Source of the DNA: CAZQLE01 sp964593905
GTDB lineage: Bacteria; Chloroflexota; Anaerolineae; Anaerolineales; Anaerolineaceae
DNA: 29,703 bases
Assembly (NCBI GenBank): GCA_964593905.1
Contig: CAZQLE010000019.1
Coordinates: 1-29,703, forward strand
Direction: 5' to 3'
Within the stretch, counting starts at the first letter, position 1. Each line of letters begins with the position of its first letter. The notes under the pieces were generated by a model. The model was not told the DNA's origin. It saw nothing but the letters and a program-made list of their open reading frames with translations, and ran no database searches. Of this stretch, positions 16,501-23,171 are shown in pieces. The position numbers and the translations under genes are program-made.

Positions 16501-17002
16501 GATTGGCTGGGTCTTTACCCGTTCACTGGGACGGCTAACTGGGCAGCCTGTTCCCGAATACCAGTCACAGGCCTGGATGGATGAATGGGGGCTGGCCCGT
16601 TTACTGCAAAAGACATATCAGGAACTGGGCTATAGCGAAGAAACCGCATGGAAGATGTCACGCACAGTTCATCTGCTAAACGGCCGTCAGGGCTGGTTCG
16701 AGAAAATGCGCGACCGCCCGCTGCGCGAAGTTCTTGAGCAGTGGCTTTCCATCGGCGAGATCCAGCAATTCCTGGGGGTTAACCGCTATCAAGATATTCT
16801 CTGGTTTAACCAGCAAGCGCTGGAGGAATTTTGTGATTGGCTGCTCACCCTCACCCTGTTGACTTCAGCCGCCGATGTGCGCGGTGGTTCGGCCGGCATA
16901 GTCGAAAATATGCTGGGCGCTTATGACATTGTCAGCGTTTTACAGGAAGCCGCAGCCGACTCACAATATCAACTCTCCAGGCTCTTGAAAGCATTGGAGT
17001 AA
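13541..17002 (+). CDS. Large GH13 alpha-amylase-family protein
   Basis: A 1153-residue protein with no signal peptide, so probably cytoplasmic. Residues 1-280 are a helical N-terminal region I cannot assign. A GH13 (beta/alpha)8 barrel follows at about 285-700: region I DMVPNHMG (D394, H399), region II IIRFDAA (R512 and nucleophile D514), region III LLLAEAF (acid/base E579), region IV MNNPDE (D640). Region IV normally reads NHD; here the histidine is proline (P639). Residues of about 720-1153 are a further region without a recognised domain. At over twice the size of ordinary GH13 enzymes, with an unassigned domain on each side, it could be a glucan- or trehalose-processing enzyme, but the substrate is unknown. 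The ATG at 13541 is chosen over the GTG two codons earlier because GAGAGGG is then correctly spaced. Confidence 0.85.
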   Translation: MEFHISRQARDRYQLDDSLFSFNGSIIFANFHAVRLFVQKINQKRDLVNYPERAVQAGQINALGLIDEIFHFVLHLYLQEKRPDLLSDAAAWLDEKIGPEIVDKALLEFTNQFPPVDVYRRALTAEQFLADENEGTANREAALEEMIILWITNRNPAAEPYRELFNDETLTRETGYHKILQELYSFFQLQPRFGPDQQNLIDMLRAPAVAVPNSLNGQLEFIRERWAELLGSYLYRLLSSLDLIKEETKMGFTGPGPVPIPVYDRAQQSSLGEVEAFSPDRDWMPNVVIMAKNTYVWLDQLSRTYQQEIRRLDQIPDEELDRLARSGFTGLWLIGLWERSAASARIKQLCGNPDAIASAYSLSDYSIAADLGGDAAYQNLRDRAWRRGIRLASDMVPNHMGVDSSWVINHPDWFVSLPYSPYPSYSFNGPNLSSVEHLGLYLEDHYFDRSDAAVVFKRVDFQSGDTRFIYHGNDGTSMPWNDTAQLDYLNPKVREAVIQTILSVARRFPIIRFDAAMTLAKMHYQRLWYPEPGSGGAIPSRSDYALPRNRFDEAMPVEFWREVVDRCAVEAPDTLLLAEAFWMMEGYFVRTLGMHRVYNSAFMNMLRNEENDRYRQLIKNTLEFDPEILKRYVNFMNNPDERTAVDQFGKGDKYFGICILMSTMPGLPMFGHGQIEGFAEKYGMEFRRAMWDEQADPYLVSRHEREISPLLHKRSLFAGVENFLLYDFFTSQGQVDENVFAYSNRRGDDFALVVYHNKFAQTAGWIKSSCTYLKKSEGEKRMTRQTLGEALQLHPSSETYLVFRDLISGLEFIHPTRQVAEQGLHFDLGAYKYQIFVDFREVQEDAYQSYQHLCQLLNGRGVPSVEGALREVLLQPVQNPFRQIANAGYFNYLLAARLSPEQDQIIPGLLPEAQEKTAGLINGIEFFAGYRANRDAVLVETRAGLEALLSIPIFEQRYPLPGSRTYPTALAQICESLEKHPDRWPILIGWVFTRSLGRLTGQPVPEYQSQAWMDEWGLARLLQKTYQELGYSEETAWKMSRTVHLLNGRQGWFEKMRDRPLREVLEQWLSIGEIQQFLGVNRYQDILWFNQQALEEFCDWLLTLTLLTSAADVRGGSAGIVENMLGAYDIVSVLQEAAADSQYQLSRLLKALE

Positions 17003-17029
17003 TCGCCCCCCTCATAAGAGCATTACAAA

Positions 17030-17066
17030 CAGGGTCCGTCCGGGAATTTTCCCCGTACGGACCCTG
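17030..17066 (+). terminator. Terminator hairpin after the GH13 gene
   Basis: A 10-bp perfect stem (CAGGGTCCGT / ACGGACCCTG) with a further short CGGG/CCCG pairing inside the loop. The following sequence, AATTATGTGATT, is AT-rich but has no strong T-run. Confidence 0.65.
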
Positions 17067-17129
17067 AATTATGTGATTACCCCCCCCGGAAGCTATTCTG
17101 CGGCCAATCGGGATTGATGAGCAAACAGG

Positions 17130-18050
17130 TTATTTTCTTTTCCAGAGCGGTTTTTGTGCCACCGGCTGGATATAGTCCAGATGCTGATTTAAGCGTGAGG
17201 GCATCAAACCGAACAGACGCGGCACCGAATCCAACGGACAGGTACGATCAATTGCCAGTGTATCCAGCCAGTAAATTGAAACTGGAAAATGGGGCATGTA
17301 ATGCTCCATAAAAACGGCAATCATTCGCAAATAGGCCGGCGAAATGCCCACAATCTTGCGCCGCACCTGTAACCGCTTGATTAATAATTGGATCACATCA
17401 TGAATTGAAAGCGTCTCAACCCCGCCAATCGCAATGGTTGCGTTAACCATCTCGGGGTCATCCAGTGAAAGCAGCAAACAGGTGACCAGGTCTTCAACCC
17501 ACAGGGGCTGCAACTGGGTGCTGCCATCCCCGGGCATCAAGAACATCCCCGGCGACATGCGCAGCAATTGTGCCAGCGGCTCAGTAAACTGATCTCCAGC
17601 GCCAAATACAGCCCCTGTCCGAAAAATCGAATACGGAATTCCGCTTTGTTGAATAGCCAGTTCGGCCAGGGCTTTGGTCTTAAGCACCGGATAAGCCGAG
17701 TTTCGGTCAGCGCCCAGATGACTTAGATAAAAAAAGCGTTCCACCCCGGCATCCAAAGCCGCCGCAGCGGTGGCACGCGCCCCTTCCACATCAATCTCCA
17801 TCAGGTTTGCCCGGGTACTTTGCCGTTCCGTTCCGACCAGGTGAAAAACAAGATCCACATCTTTCATTGCCGCCCGCAGACCCCGTTCATCCCGCATACT
17901 GGATACAGCAACCTCAACCGCCACCCCGCGCGGCAGTCGTGGAGATTCACTGGAAGGGCGCAGCAATATCCGCACCGGATATCCCGAAGATACCAGTTGC
18001 CGGATCAAAGCCTGCCCGATAAAACCTGTTCCACCCGTGACGAGAATCAT
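17130..18050 (-). CDS. NAD(P)-binding epimerase/dehydratase-like protein (atypical SDR, NDUFA9/NmrA-like)
   Basis: A 306-residue Rossmann-fold protein starting MILVTGGTGFIGQALIRQL, the glycine-rich nucleotide motif (TGGTGFIG, residues 5-12) of extended and atypical short-chain dehydrogenases. FHLVGTE and YLSHLGADRNS follow. An SDR Tyr-xxx-Lys-like pair may be present in YPVLKTKALAE. The middle VFGAGDQFTEPLAQLL resembles the complex I NDUFA9/Ycf39 group more than sugar epimerases. The role and substrate are not known. The ATG at 18050 is chosen because the 30 codons upstream are unlike the family and because a TATAAT lies just 7 nt before it. It is convergent with the GH13 gene. Confidence 0.85.
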   Translation of the reverse strand: MILVTGGTGFIGQALIRQLVSSGYPVRILLRPSSESPRLPRGVAVEVAVSSMRDERGLRAAMKDVDLVFHLVGTERQSTRANLMEIDVEGARATAAAALDAGVERFFYLSHLGADRNSAYPVLKTKALAELAIQQSGIPYSIFRTGAVFGAGDQFTEPLAQLLRMSPGMFLMPGDGSTQLQPLWVEDLVTCLLLSLDDPEMVNATIAIGGVETLSIHDVIQLLIKRLQVRRKIVGISPAYLRMIAVFMEHYMPHFPVSIYWLDTLAIDRTCPLDSVPRLFGLMPSRLNQHLDYIQPVAQKPLWKRK

Positions 18051-18057
18051 GCCAGGA

Positions 18058-18063
18058 ATTATA
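18058..18063 (-). promoter_or_regulatory. -10 element (TATAAT) giving a probable leaderless mRNA of the SDR gene
   Basis: A perfect TATAAT on the minus strand ends exactly 7 nt before the ATG at 18050. The intervening TCCTGGC has no Shine-Dalgarno sequence. Transcription would start at or within a base of the start codon. No clear -35 is visible. Confidence 0.6.
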
Positions 18064-18191
18064 GCAGATTGCACAGCCGTCCATTCGCCTCGCGATAAAA
18101 CCGACGCCCAAAAGCCATTCATCCACCCACAAAATGGCACGCATCTTGCTACATCAAAGACAAACTGCTAGATCGTTGAGAGGGTAAAAAG

Positions 18192-19589
18192 ATGGACGCA
18201 TTCAACAGTGAAAATTCACTTCGCATGAACCGGGTTGGATTTCATTACTATCCCGACACAATCCATTACCGCGAATATGATCTGCAAACCTGGCTGCCGC
18301 GCCTGAAAGACCTGGGCGCCAGTTGGCTGGTATTGCAATCGCCAGTAGACCGGGCAATCCCCGAGCATTTCTTGCAGCCCATTGTGCGCGCCGGAATTGA
18401 ACCCATTATTCAGTTTAACCTCTCCCTGACCGAAAACGCCCGGCCGGCCGATCTCGAAGCGCTCGTCACGGCCTATGCGCGCTGGGGAGCGCGTTACCTT
18501 GTATTCCATGACCGCCCCAACACCCGCGCCGCCTGGAACAGCAACTCGTGGGTACAGCAAAATCTGGTGGAGCGCTTTCTCGATCAGTTTGTCCCCCTGG
18601 CCGATCTTGCCCTGGAACATGAGCTTATTCCGGTGTTTCCGGCGCTTGAACCGGGCGGAAATTACTGGGATACAACTTTCCTGCGCGCCAGCCTTGAGAC
18701 ACTGGAGAGCCGTCAAAAAACGGCGTTGTTGGAAACCATGGCCTACGCAGCCTATGGTTGGACATACAATCGCCCCCTGAACTGGGGCAGCGGCGGACCG
18801 GCGCGCTGGGTACAATCCCGCCCATACAGCACCCCGCTGGGCGAGCAAGATCAACGCGGATTTCGCACCTGCGATTGGTATTCTTCAATAATTAAAGCCG
18901 TGCTGGGTAAGCCAGGCGATATTCTGGTCTTCCAGGCCGGCCTGCCATTCTCCTCCGAACGGGTGCAGCCGCAAGATTTTCAACCCGAAACCATCGCCCA
19001 TATCTCGTTGGCTGTGGGCAAGCTGCTGGCCAATGAAGAAGTTCACGAACCTGCCGATACCGATATACTGCTCGATCCGCTTCCTGAAGAAGTGATCGCA
19101 GCCAATTTCTGGGTTCTATCCACCAGCGAGCAAAGCCCCTACCGGTTCCAGTCCTGGGTGCAGGGCGAGCGCATCCTGCCGGTGGTGCAGGAATGGCGGC
19201 GCTGGCTGACCGCCCCGCACAAGATTCGCAAATCTACCCCCATGATCGATGAAATGCCCGAACACAGAGATCTGATTTGCGAGGAAGACGTACTCCCGGC
19301 CCCCATCCTACCGGTCGACCACCCCATTGCCCATTACCTGCTCCTGCCCGCTTATGACTGGGGCGTTTCAGACTGGCACCTGGATGTGATTCGTCCCTTT
19401 GTCAAACGCCACACCCCCACCATTGGCTTCTCGGTGGAAGAAGCATCGCTGGCAAAATACGTTACGGTCATCGGCAACGAAACCGTGTTCTCTGAAGAAA
19501 CCCTCAATACCCTCCGTGAAAAAGGCAGTGAAGTTGACCGAATTAACGGGGATGGTATGAATATTGCAACAACACTGGCAGAGAGGTGA
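18192..19589 (+). CDS. TIM-barrel-like protein with cell-wall-binding-repeat-like C-terminal domain, upstream of ftsZ
   Basis: A 465-residue protein with no signal peptide. Residues of about 10-290 have repeated strand-helix text of a glycosidase-like TIM barrel (VGFHYYPDTI, GASWLVLQSP, GIEPIIQFNL, ARYLVFHDRP, LIPVFPALEPGGNYWD). I cannot name a glycoside hydrolase family or identify two catalytic acids with confidence. Residues of about 375-465 (HYLLLPAYDWG, PTIGFSVEEA, KYVTVIGNE, VDRINGDG) resemble the Rossmann-like cell-wall-binding repeat 2 (PF04122). The ATG has GAGAGGG 8 nt upstream. The stop codon is 3 bp before ftsZ and its last codons supply the ftsZ ribosome-binding site, so the two proteins are probably made together. 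Function unknown; a cytoplasmic partner of cell-envelope work is a guess. Confidence 0.7.
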   Translation: MDAFNSENSLRMNRVGFHYYPDTIHYREYDLQTWLPRLKDLGASWLVLQSPVDRAIPEHFLQPIVRAGIEPIIQFNLSLTENARPADLEALVTAYARWGARYLVFHDRPNTRAAWNSNSWVQQNLVERFLDQFVPLADLALEHELIPVFPALEPGGNYWDTTFLRASLETLESRQKTALLETMAYAAYGWTYNRPLNWGSGGPARWVQSRPYSTPLGEQDQRGFRTCDWYSSIIKAVLGKPGDILVFQAGLPFSSERVQPQDFQPETIAHISLAVGKLLANEEVHEPADTDILLDPLPEEVIAANFWVLSTSEQSPYRFQSWVQGERILPVVQEWRRWLTAPHKIRKSTPMIDEMPEHRDLICEEDVLPAPILPVDHPIAHYLLLPAYDWGVSDWHLDVIRPFVKRHTPTIGFSVEEASLAKYVTVIGNETVFSEETLNTLREKGSEVDRINGDGMNIATTLAER

Positions 19590-19592
19590 ACC

Positions 19593-20807
19593 ATGAATAG
19601 AACCCAGGTGATAAAACCCGTAACACATACTCCATTGGAAGCCCGTATGCCGGTCATTAAGGTGATCGGTCTGGGGGGAGGCGGCTCAAACGCCGTCAAC
19701 CGGATGATCGAGTTGGGGTTGACCGGTGTGGATTTCATCGCAGCCAACACAGATGCACAGGCATTAAAAAACAGCCTGGCGCCAACCACCATTCATCTGG
19801 GGCCCTGGGTCACCCGTGGTCTGGGCGCCGGCGGCAACCCCTCAGTGGGTGAAGCAGCGGCCGAAGAAAGTTACAAACTGCTCAACCAGGCCCTCAGCGG
19901 CGCCGATATGGTTTTTCTCACCGCCGGAATGGGCGGCGGCACAGGCACCGGCTCGGTGCCGATCGTTGCCCGCGTGGCACGCTCGCTGGGTGCGGTGACA
20001 GTGGCCATTGTGACCCTACCGTTTTCATTTGAGATGGGCCGCCGCCAGAAAAACGCCCGTGACGGTTTGGCCAAACTGACCCCGCATGTAGATACCCTCA
20101 TCACGGTGCCCAATGACCGCTTGCTGCAAATCGCGCCGCGTGATCTGCCACTGGACCTTGCATTTCGAATGGCAGATGATGTGCTCCGCCAGGGCGTCCA
20201 GGGCATCAGTGAATTAATCACCCAGCCCGGTTTAATCAACGTAGACTTTGCCCACATCAAACAGCTCATGCAGCATGGCGGCGGCTCCTTCCTCTCCATC
20301 GGCATCGGAGAAGGTGAAAACAAGGCCCTCAAAGCCGTTGAAAAAGCGCTCAACCATCCGCTGCTCGAATCGATCCCGCTCGAAAACGCAACTGGCATCA
20401 TCGCCAATTTCACCGGCGGTTCCGATCTGACCTTTATCGAAGTCGCCGAAGCCCTTGAAAGCCTGCAAGCGCGCACCAATTATCAGGCCAATATCATCCC
20501 CGGCGTCATGTCCAACAACAACCTGCAAAACCGGGTGGAGGTAATTCTGGTCATAACCGGTCTGGCTGCCACCCCCGTTGAACACGCTGCGCGGCCCACA
20601 GAAAACGCCCGGCCGGCAGATCCCGTCCGCGAGCCTGTGGCGGCAAAATATGAGGCCGCGCCGTTCCAAAACATTTCAACACCCGTCAACCACACCCGAC
20701 CCCTCCCCATTGAAAAACCGGATGTGCGTGAGCTCTCACCAGTCGAGATGAGCGTAAATATCAACGATCTGGATGTACCGGCCTTCATGCGCCGTCGCTC
20801 GCGGTGA
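19593..20807 (+). CDS. ftsZ: Divergent FtsZ tubulin-like GTPase
   Basis: A 404-residue FtsZ. It has GLGGGGSNAVNRM (27-38), TRGLGAGGNP (74-83), the tubulin signature GGGTGTG (114-120), the PNDRLL segment, and a conserved C-terminal peptide DLDVPAFMRRR after a Pro-rich linker (about 328-390), which in other bacteria binds FtsA/SepF/ZipA. The T7 loop, which completes the GTPase site of the neighbouring subunit, reads NVDFAHIK (216-223): the second of the two conserved aspartates (E. coli D212) is histidine H221. GTP binding and filament formation look intact, but hydrolysis is probably impaired. AGGTGA upstream overlaps the previous stop codon. No ftsA, ftsQ or mur gene is close, so this is likely an accessory paralogue, although it could be the only FtsZ. 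Confidence 0.92.
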   Translation: MNRTQVIKPVTHTPLEARMPVIKVIGLGGGGSNAVNRMIELGLTGVDFIAANTDAQALKNSLAPTTIHLGPWVTRGLGAGGNPSVGEAAAEESYKLLNQALSGADMVFLTAGMGGGTGTGSVPIVARVARSLGAVTVAIVTLPFSFEMGRRQKNARDGLAKLTPHVDTLITVPNDRLLQIAPRDLPLDLAFRMADDVLRQGVQGISELITQPGLINVDFAHIKQLMQHGGGSFLSIGIGEGENKALKAVEKALNHPLLESIPLENATGIIANFTGGSDLTFIEVAEALESLQARTNYQANIIPGVMSNNNLQNRVEVILVITGLAATPVEHAARPTENARPADPVREPVAAKYEAAPFQNISTPVNHTRPLPIEKPDVRELSPVEMSVNINDLDVPAFMRRRSR

Positions 20808-20821
20808 GCAAGGAGAATTCA

Positions 20822-21040
20822 ATGGATGCGGCCGCTGTCGAAAAAGTTTGTCAACAAGTCAGCCAGAAATTTCCCGGCCTGCGCGGGGTGCGCCCCAGGG
20901 TTTCAGGCCATGAAGGCGGAAATTTTTTACTGATATTTCAGACAAAAAGCCAGACGGTCAACGGTCATGACCTGACGCAACTGATCCGGGTTGTTGCAGA
21001 TGGATCAGGAAAAATTATTAAGCTATCCACTTCACGATAG
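20822..21040 (+). CDS. Small conserved-looking protein following ftsZ
   Basis: A 72-residue soluble protein that I do not recognise. The N-terminal helix (AVEKVCQQVSQKFPGL) is followed by apparent strands (NFLLIFQTKS, QLIRVVADGSGKIIKLSTS), suggesting a small alpha-beta fold. The ATG at 20822 has AGGAG with 6 nt spacing; an in-frame GTG at 20804 overlaps the ftsZ stop but lacks a site. It lies 14 bp after ftsZ and 18 bp before the membrane-protein gene, clearly inside the operon. A role with FtsZ is inferred from position only. Confidence 0.75.
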   Translation: MDAAAVEKVCQQVSQKFPGLRGVRPRVSGHEGGNFLLIFQTKSQTVNGHDLTQLIRVVADGSGKIIKLSTSR

Positions 21041-21058
21041 ACAAACAGGAGAATCAAA

Positions 21059-21280
21059 ATGGCGCCTCAATTCAGCGTTTACAATCGGGTCGAACTGGCT
21101 TTGTGGGATGCGCTCATTTATGCATTGAGCAAATCGCGAATCTTTCGCTCAATTGCCGCCAGCCTCTATCGCCTGCTCTGGGAAGGCGAACTAAAAAAAG
21201 ACCTGCCTGTGTTTGTTCTGGTTGCCAGTTTTGGCTTTATCTTTGGCGTCACCCTGTTTTGCCTGTCGGTATTGATCTAA
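21059..21280 (+). CDS. Small single-pass membrane protein in the ftsZ operon
   Basis: A 73-residue protein with an amphipathic, charged N-terminal two-thirds (YNRVELALWDALIYALSKSRIFRS, LYRLLWEGELKKD) and one C-terminal transmembrane helix (about residues 49-72, VFVLVASFGFIFGVTLFCLS). It would be tail-anchored, with the bulk in the cytoplasm. AGGAG lies 7 nt before the ATG. I know no family for it. Its place directly behind ftsZ and the 72-aa gene makes a membrane tether for the FtsZ-like polymer an attractive but untested idea. Confidence 0.75.
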   Translation: MAPQFSVYNRVELALWDALIYALSKSRIFRSIAASLYRLLWEGELKKDLPVFVLVASFGFIFGVTLFCLSVLI

Positions 21281-21355
21281 TAGCCCCGCGGCTCCGGTCC
21301 CTTGGTCCCCCAAAAATTCACGGGTAAATTGAACCCTTCACAAACACCTACTGGT

Positions 21356-22432
21356 ATGATGATGAAATTACAAATCAAAGTCTTGATCGTGATCCTCATC
21401 CTGTCGCTTCTGGTGCTGCCGGGCACCTCCGTTCAAGCCGAACGGGGTTTGCCAGGCAGCGGGTCATTTGGCTACGGGTTGCAAATTGTTCCCGAGGGGC
21501 CTTTTGCAGATCTTGCCTTGCAAATGAGCGCCAATCTGGGGGTCGACTGGGTGTTGCTCGAACTGGATTGGGCCGCAAATTCACCCGACAACTCCAGTTT
21601 CAGCCTGTCTCCTGCCTTCTTGAATATTTTAGATCAGGCAGTAAACGAGCAATATCGGGTAATGATCAGCCTGACCCAACCCCCGGACTGGGCCATGACC
21701 CCGTATGGCCCTTCAGTTGATGCGGTAAACCGCCTCATCACCGCGATCACGCAGCGATATGTAGGAGAAAGCATTGCTTTTGAGCTTTTTCCGGCACCCA
21801 ACACCTTCACCGGCTGGGGCACAACCCCAGATCCGGCCGCATATGCCACGCTTTTTTCAAAACTTCAAGAATTGAACCCTGGATTATTGCTGGTCTCGGG
21901 CGGGCTGGTGCCTGCAAATAACACTTTGCTGCCCGATGTCATTGCCGATCTGGATTTTCTCCAGGGTTTGTATCAATTTGGATTGAAAGACAAAATGCCT
22001 GTGGTCGGCGTCCTTGCCAATCAACTTCAGGGCCAGCCGTTGGATGCCCCCGGCGACGAAAATAACCGGGTTTTTCGCCATTATGAAGAGATCCGCCAGG
22101 TGATGCTGCGCAACCAGCATGAAACCGGGCTCATCTGGGTCACCCGGCTAACCGCACCAGCCGGGCTGGATTTGAACGCCCAAAACAATTGGCTGGCTGC
22201 CGCGTACCCTCAAATCCGCTCCCAGCTTTATGCCGGCGCTGTTTTTTACCAGTCGGCGAATCCTGATAAAATCTCCTCCTCTATTCCCCTTGCAGGTTCA
22301 CTGGTTTTAGACAATAATAACTATCATCCTTTCTATGCCAGCCTGAGAGAGTTGATTGCGTTCAACGCCCCAGATGACATGCAAGCAAAACGGGGAAGAT
22401 CGAAAGGATTTGATCTGGCAAAAAACCGGTAA
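21356..22432 (+). CDS. Secreted TIM-barrel (glycosidase-like) protein
   Basis: A 358-residue exported protein. The signal peptide (MKLQIKVLIVILILSLLVLP, cleavage near VQA-ER) is followed by a barrel-like region with LGVDWVLLELDWA, YRVMISLTQPPDWA, SIAFELFPAPNTFTGWG, LLLVSGGLVPAN, ETGLIWVTRL and YAGAVFYQSAN. The text resembles clan GH-A glycosidases (GH5/GH39-like), where the strand-4 motif is usually NEP; here it reads FPAPN, so the acid/base glutamate seems absent and catalysis is doubtful. Three consecutive ATG codons (21356, 21359, 21362) make the start ambiguous, and no Shine-Dalgarno sequence is visible. The previous gene is 75 bp upstream, so a separate start of transcription is possible. 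It is followed after 3 bp by the next gene. Confidence 0.65.
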   Translation: MMMKLQIKVLIVILILSLLVLPGTSVQAERGLPGSGSFGYGLQIVPEGPFADLALQMSANLGVDWVLLELDWAANSPDNSSFSLSPAFLNILDQAVNEQYRVMISLTQPPDWAMTPYGPSVDAVNRLITAITQRYVGESIAFELFPAPNTFTGWGTTPDPAAYATLFSKLQELNPGLLLVSGGLVPANNTLLPDVIADLDFLQGLYQFGLKDKMPVVGVLANQLQGQPLDAPGDENNRVFRHYEEIRQVMLRNQHETGLIWVTRLTAPAGLDLNAQNNWLAAAYPQIRSQLYAGAVFYQSANPDKISSSIPLAGSLVLDNNNYHPFYASLRELIAFNAPDDMQAKRGRSKGFDLAKNR

Positions 22433-22435
22433 TTC

Positions 22436-23122
22436 ATGAAGCTAAAATTAATTCTGATCCTGATCCTCTTTGCAGCCTGTGCACTGCTTGGTTTCTTCCT
22501 GGCAGAACAGGCAAATGTGCTTGTTAAGCGACCGGGGCCCAGCGCCCCGGCCGATGTTGTTACAACAGGATCAACTTTTCAGCAAAAGGTTCTGCTCGTT
22601 GTGATTGACGATTTTCAATCCGCCCAGCCCCAGCTTGTATCAAGCTGGGCAGTTATTATTACCGACACAACCCCCACCAACCTGACCTTCAAAGCGTTAT
22701 TTCCGGGCGAAAACATTTTCGCCCGTGATCTTGCAAGCAGCTTTAGTTTGGAAAACCGCCAGCTTGGGCCTGCTTTCTTGCGCACCCTGGAACGGCTGAA
22801 GATCGAGTGGGATGGGTATTTGATCATCGATTACGCGGGATTAAAAGCCATTCGAGATGGCGGCGGCGGACCGCAGATTGAGTTGGTGCCAATTATTCCG
22901 TTGACCCCCAACGAAACTCAGATGATTTTGCTCCAGCAGACCCGGTTTATCACCGAATTTTGCGATACCCGCTCACCCGAGACGCCATCCAATTTTAGCT
23001 GGTCAACCCTGGTGCCCGATCATGCCACTGTTGAAATTCCGGCCAACAACCTGATGGTGCTGATGAGCCAGTTATTGGGCAGCGGAAAAGCAGCGCGCTG
23101 CGAAATTGCCCCCATGGATTAA
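22436..23122 (+). CDS. Membrane-anchored protein with faint LytR-CpsA-Psr resemblance
   Basis: A 228-residue protein with an N-terminal membrane anchor (LKLILILILFAACALLGFFLA). The outer part has VLLVVIDDFQ near residue 52, WAVIITDTTPTNLTFKALFPG, and GYLIIDYAGLKAIRDGGGG near residue 135. These recall the LCP pattern (..vgiDsr.., SiPRD, ..vdf.gf..liD.lGG). The SIPRD-type arginine motif needed for transfer of cell-wall glycopolymers is not evident, so it may be a degenerate or only distantly related member. The start codon lies 3 bp after the previous stop, implying translational coupling. A bidirectional terminator ends the operon. Confidence 0.6.
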   Translation: MKLKLILILILFAACALLGFFLAEQANVLVKRPGPSAPADVVTTGSTFQQKVLLVVIDDFQSAQPQLVSSWAVIITDTTPTNLTFKALFPGENIFARDLASSFSLENRQLGPAFLRTLERLKIEWDGYLIIDYAGLKAIRDGGGGPQIELVPIIPLTPNETQMILLQQTRFITEFCDTRSPETPSNFSWSTLVPDHATVEIPANNLMVLMSQLLGSGKAARCEIAPMD

Positions 23123-23150
23123 TCCAACCCCGGTTTCACACCCAAATAAA

Positions 23151-23171
23151 AACAGCCCGATCAGGGCTGTT
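23151..23171. terminator. Bidirectional terminator between the ftsZ operon and the tat operon
   Basis: An 8-bp perfect stem, AACAGCCC / GGGCTGTT, with a 5-nt loop, an A-rich flank on the left and T-rich sequence on the right. The stop codon of tatB (23161-23163) lies inside the hairpin, so both converging transcripts share it. Confidence 0.8.

Noticed and set aside
19871..20479. A 202-codon open frame antisense to ftsZ
   Set aside because: It opposes highly conserved FtsZ motifs and has Ser/Arg-rich composition.
20804..20821. GTG at 20804 as start of the small gene after ftsZ
   Set aside because: It overlaps the ftsZ stop and has no site upstream, whereas ATG 20822 has AGGAG at ideal spacing.
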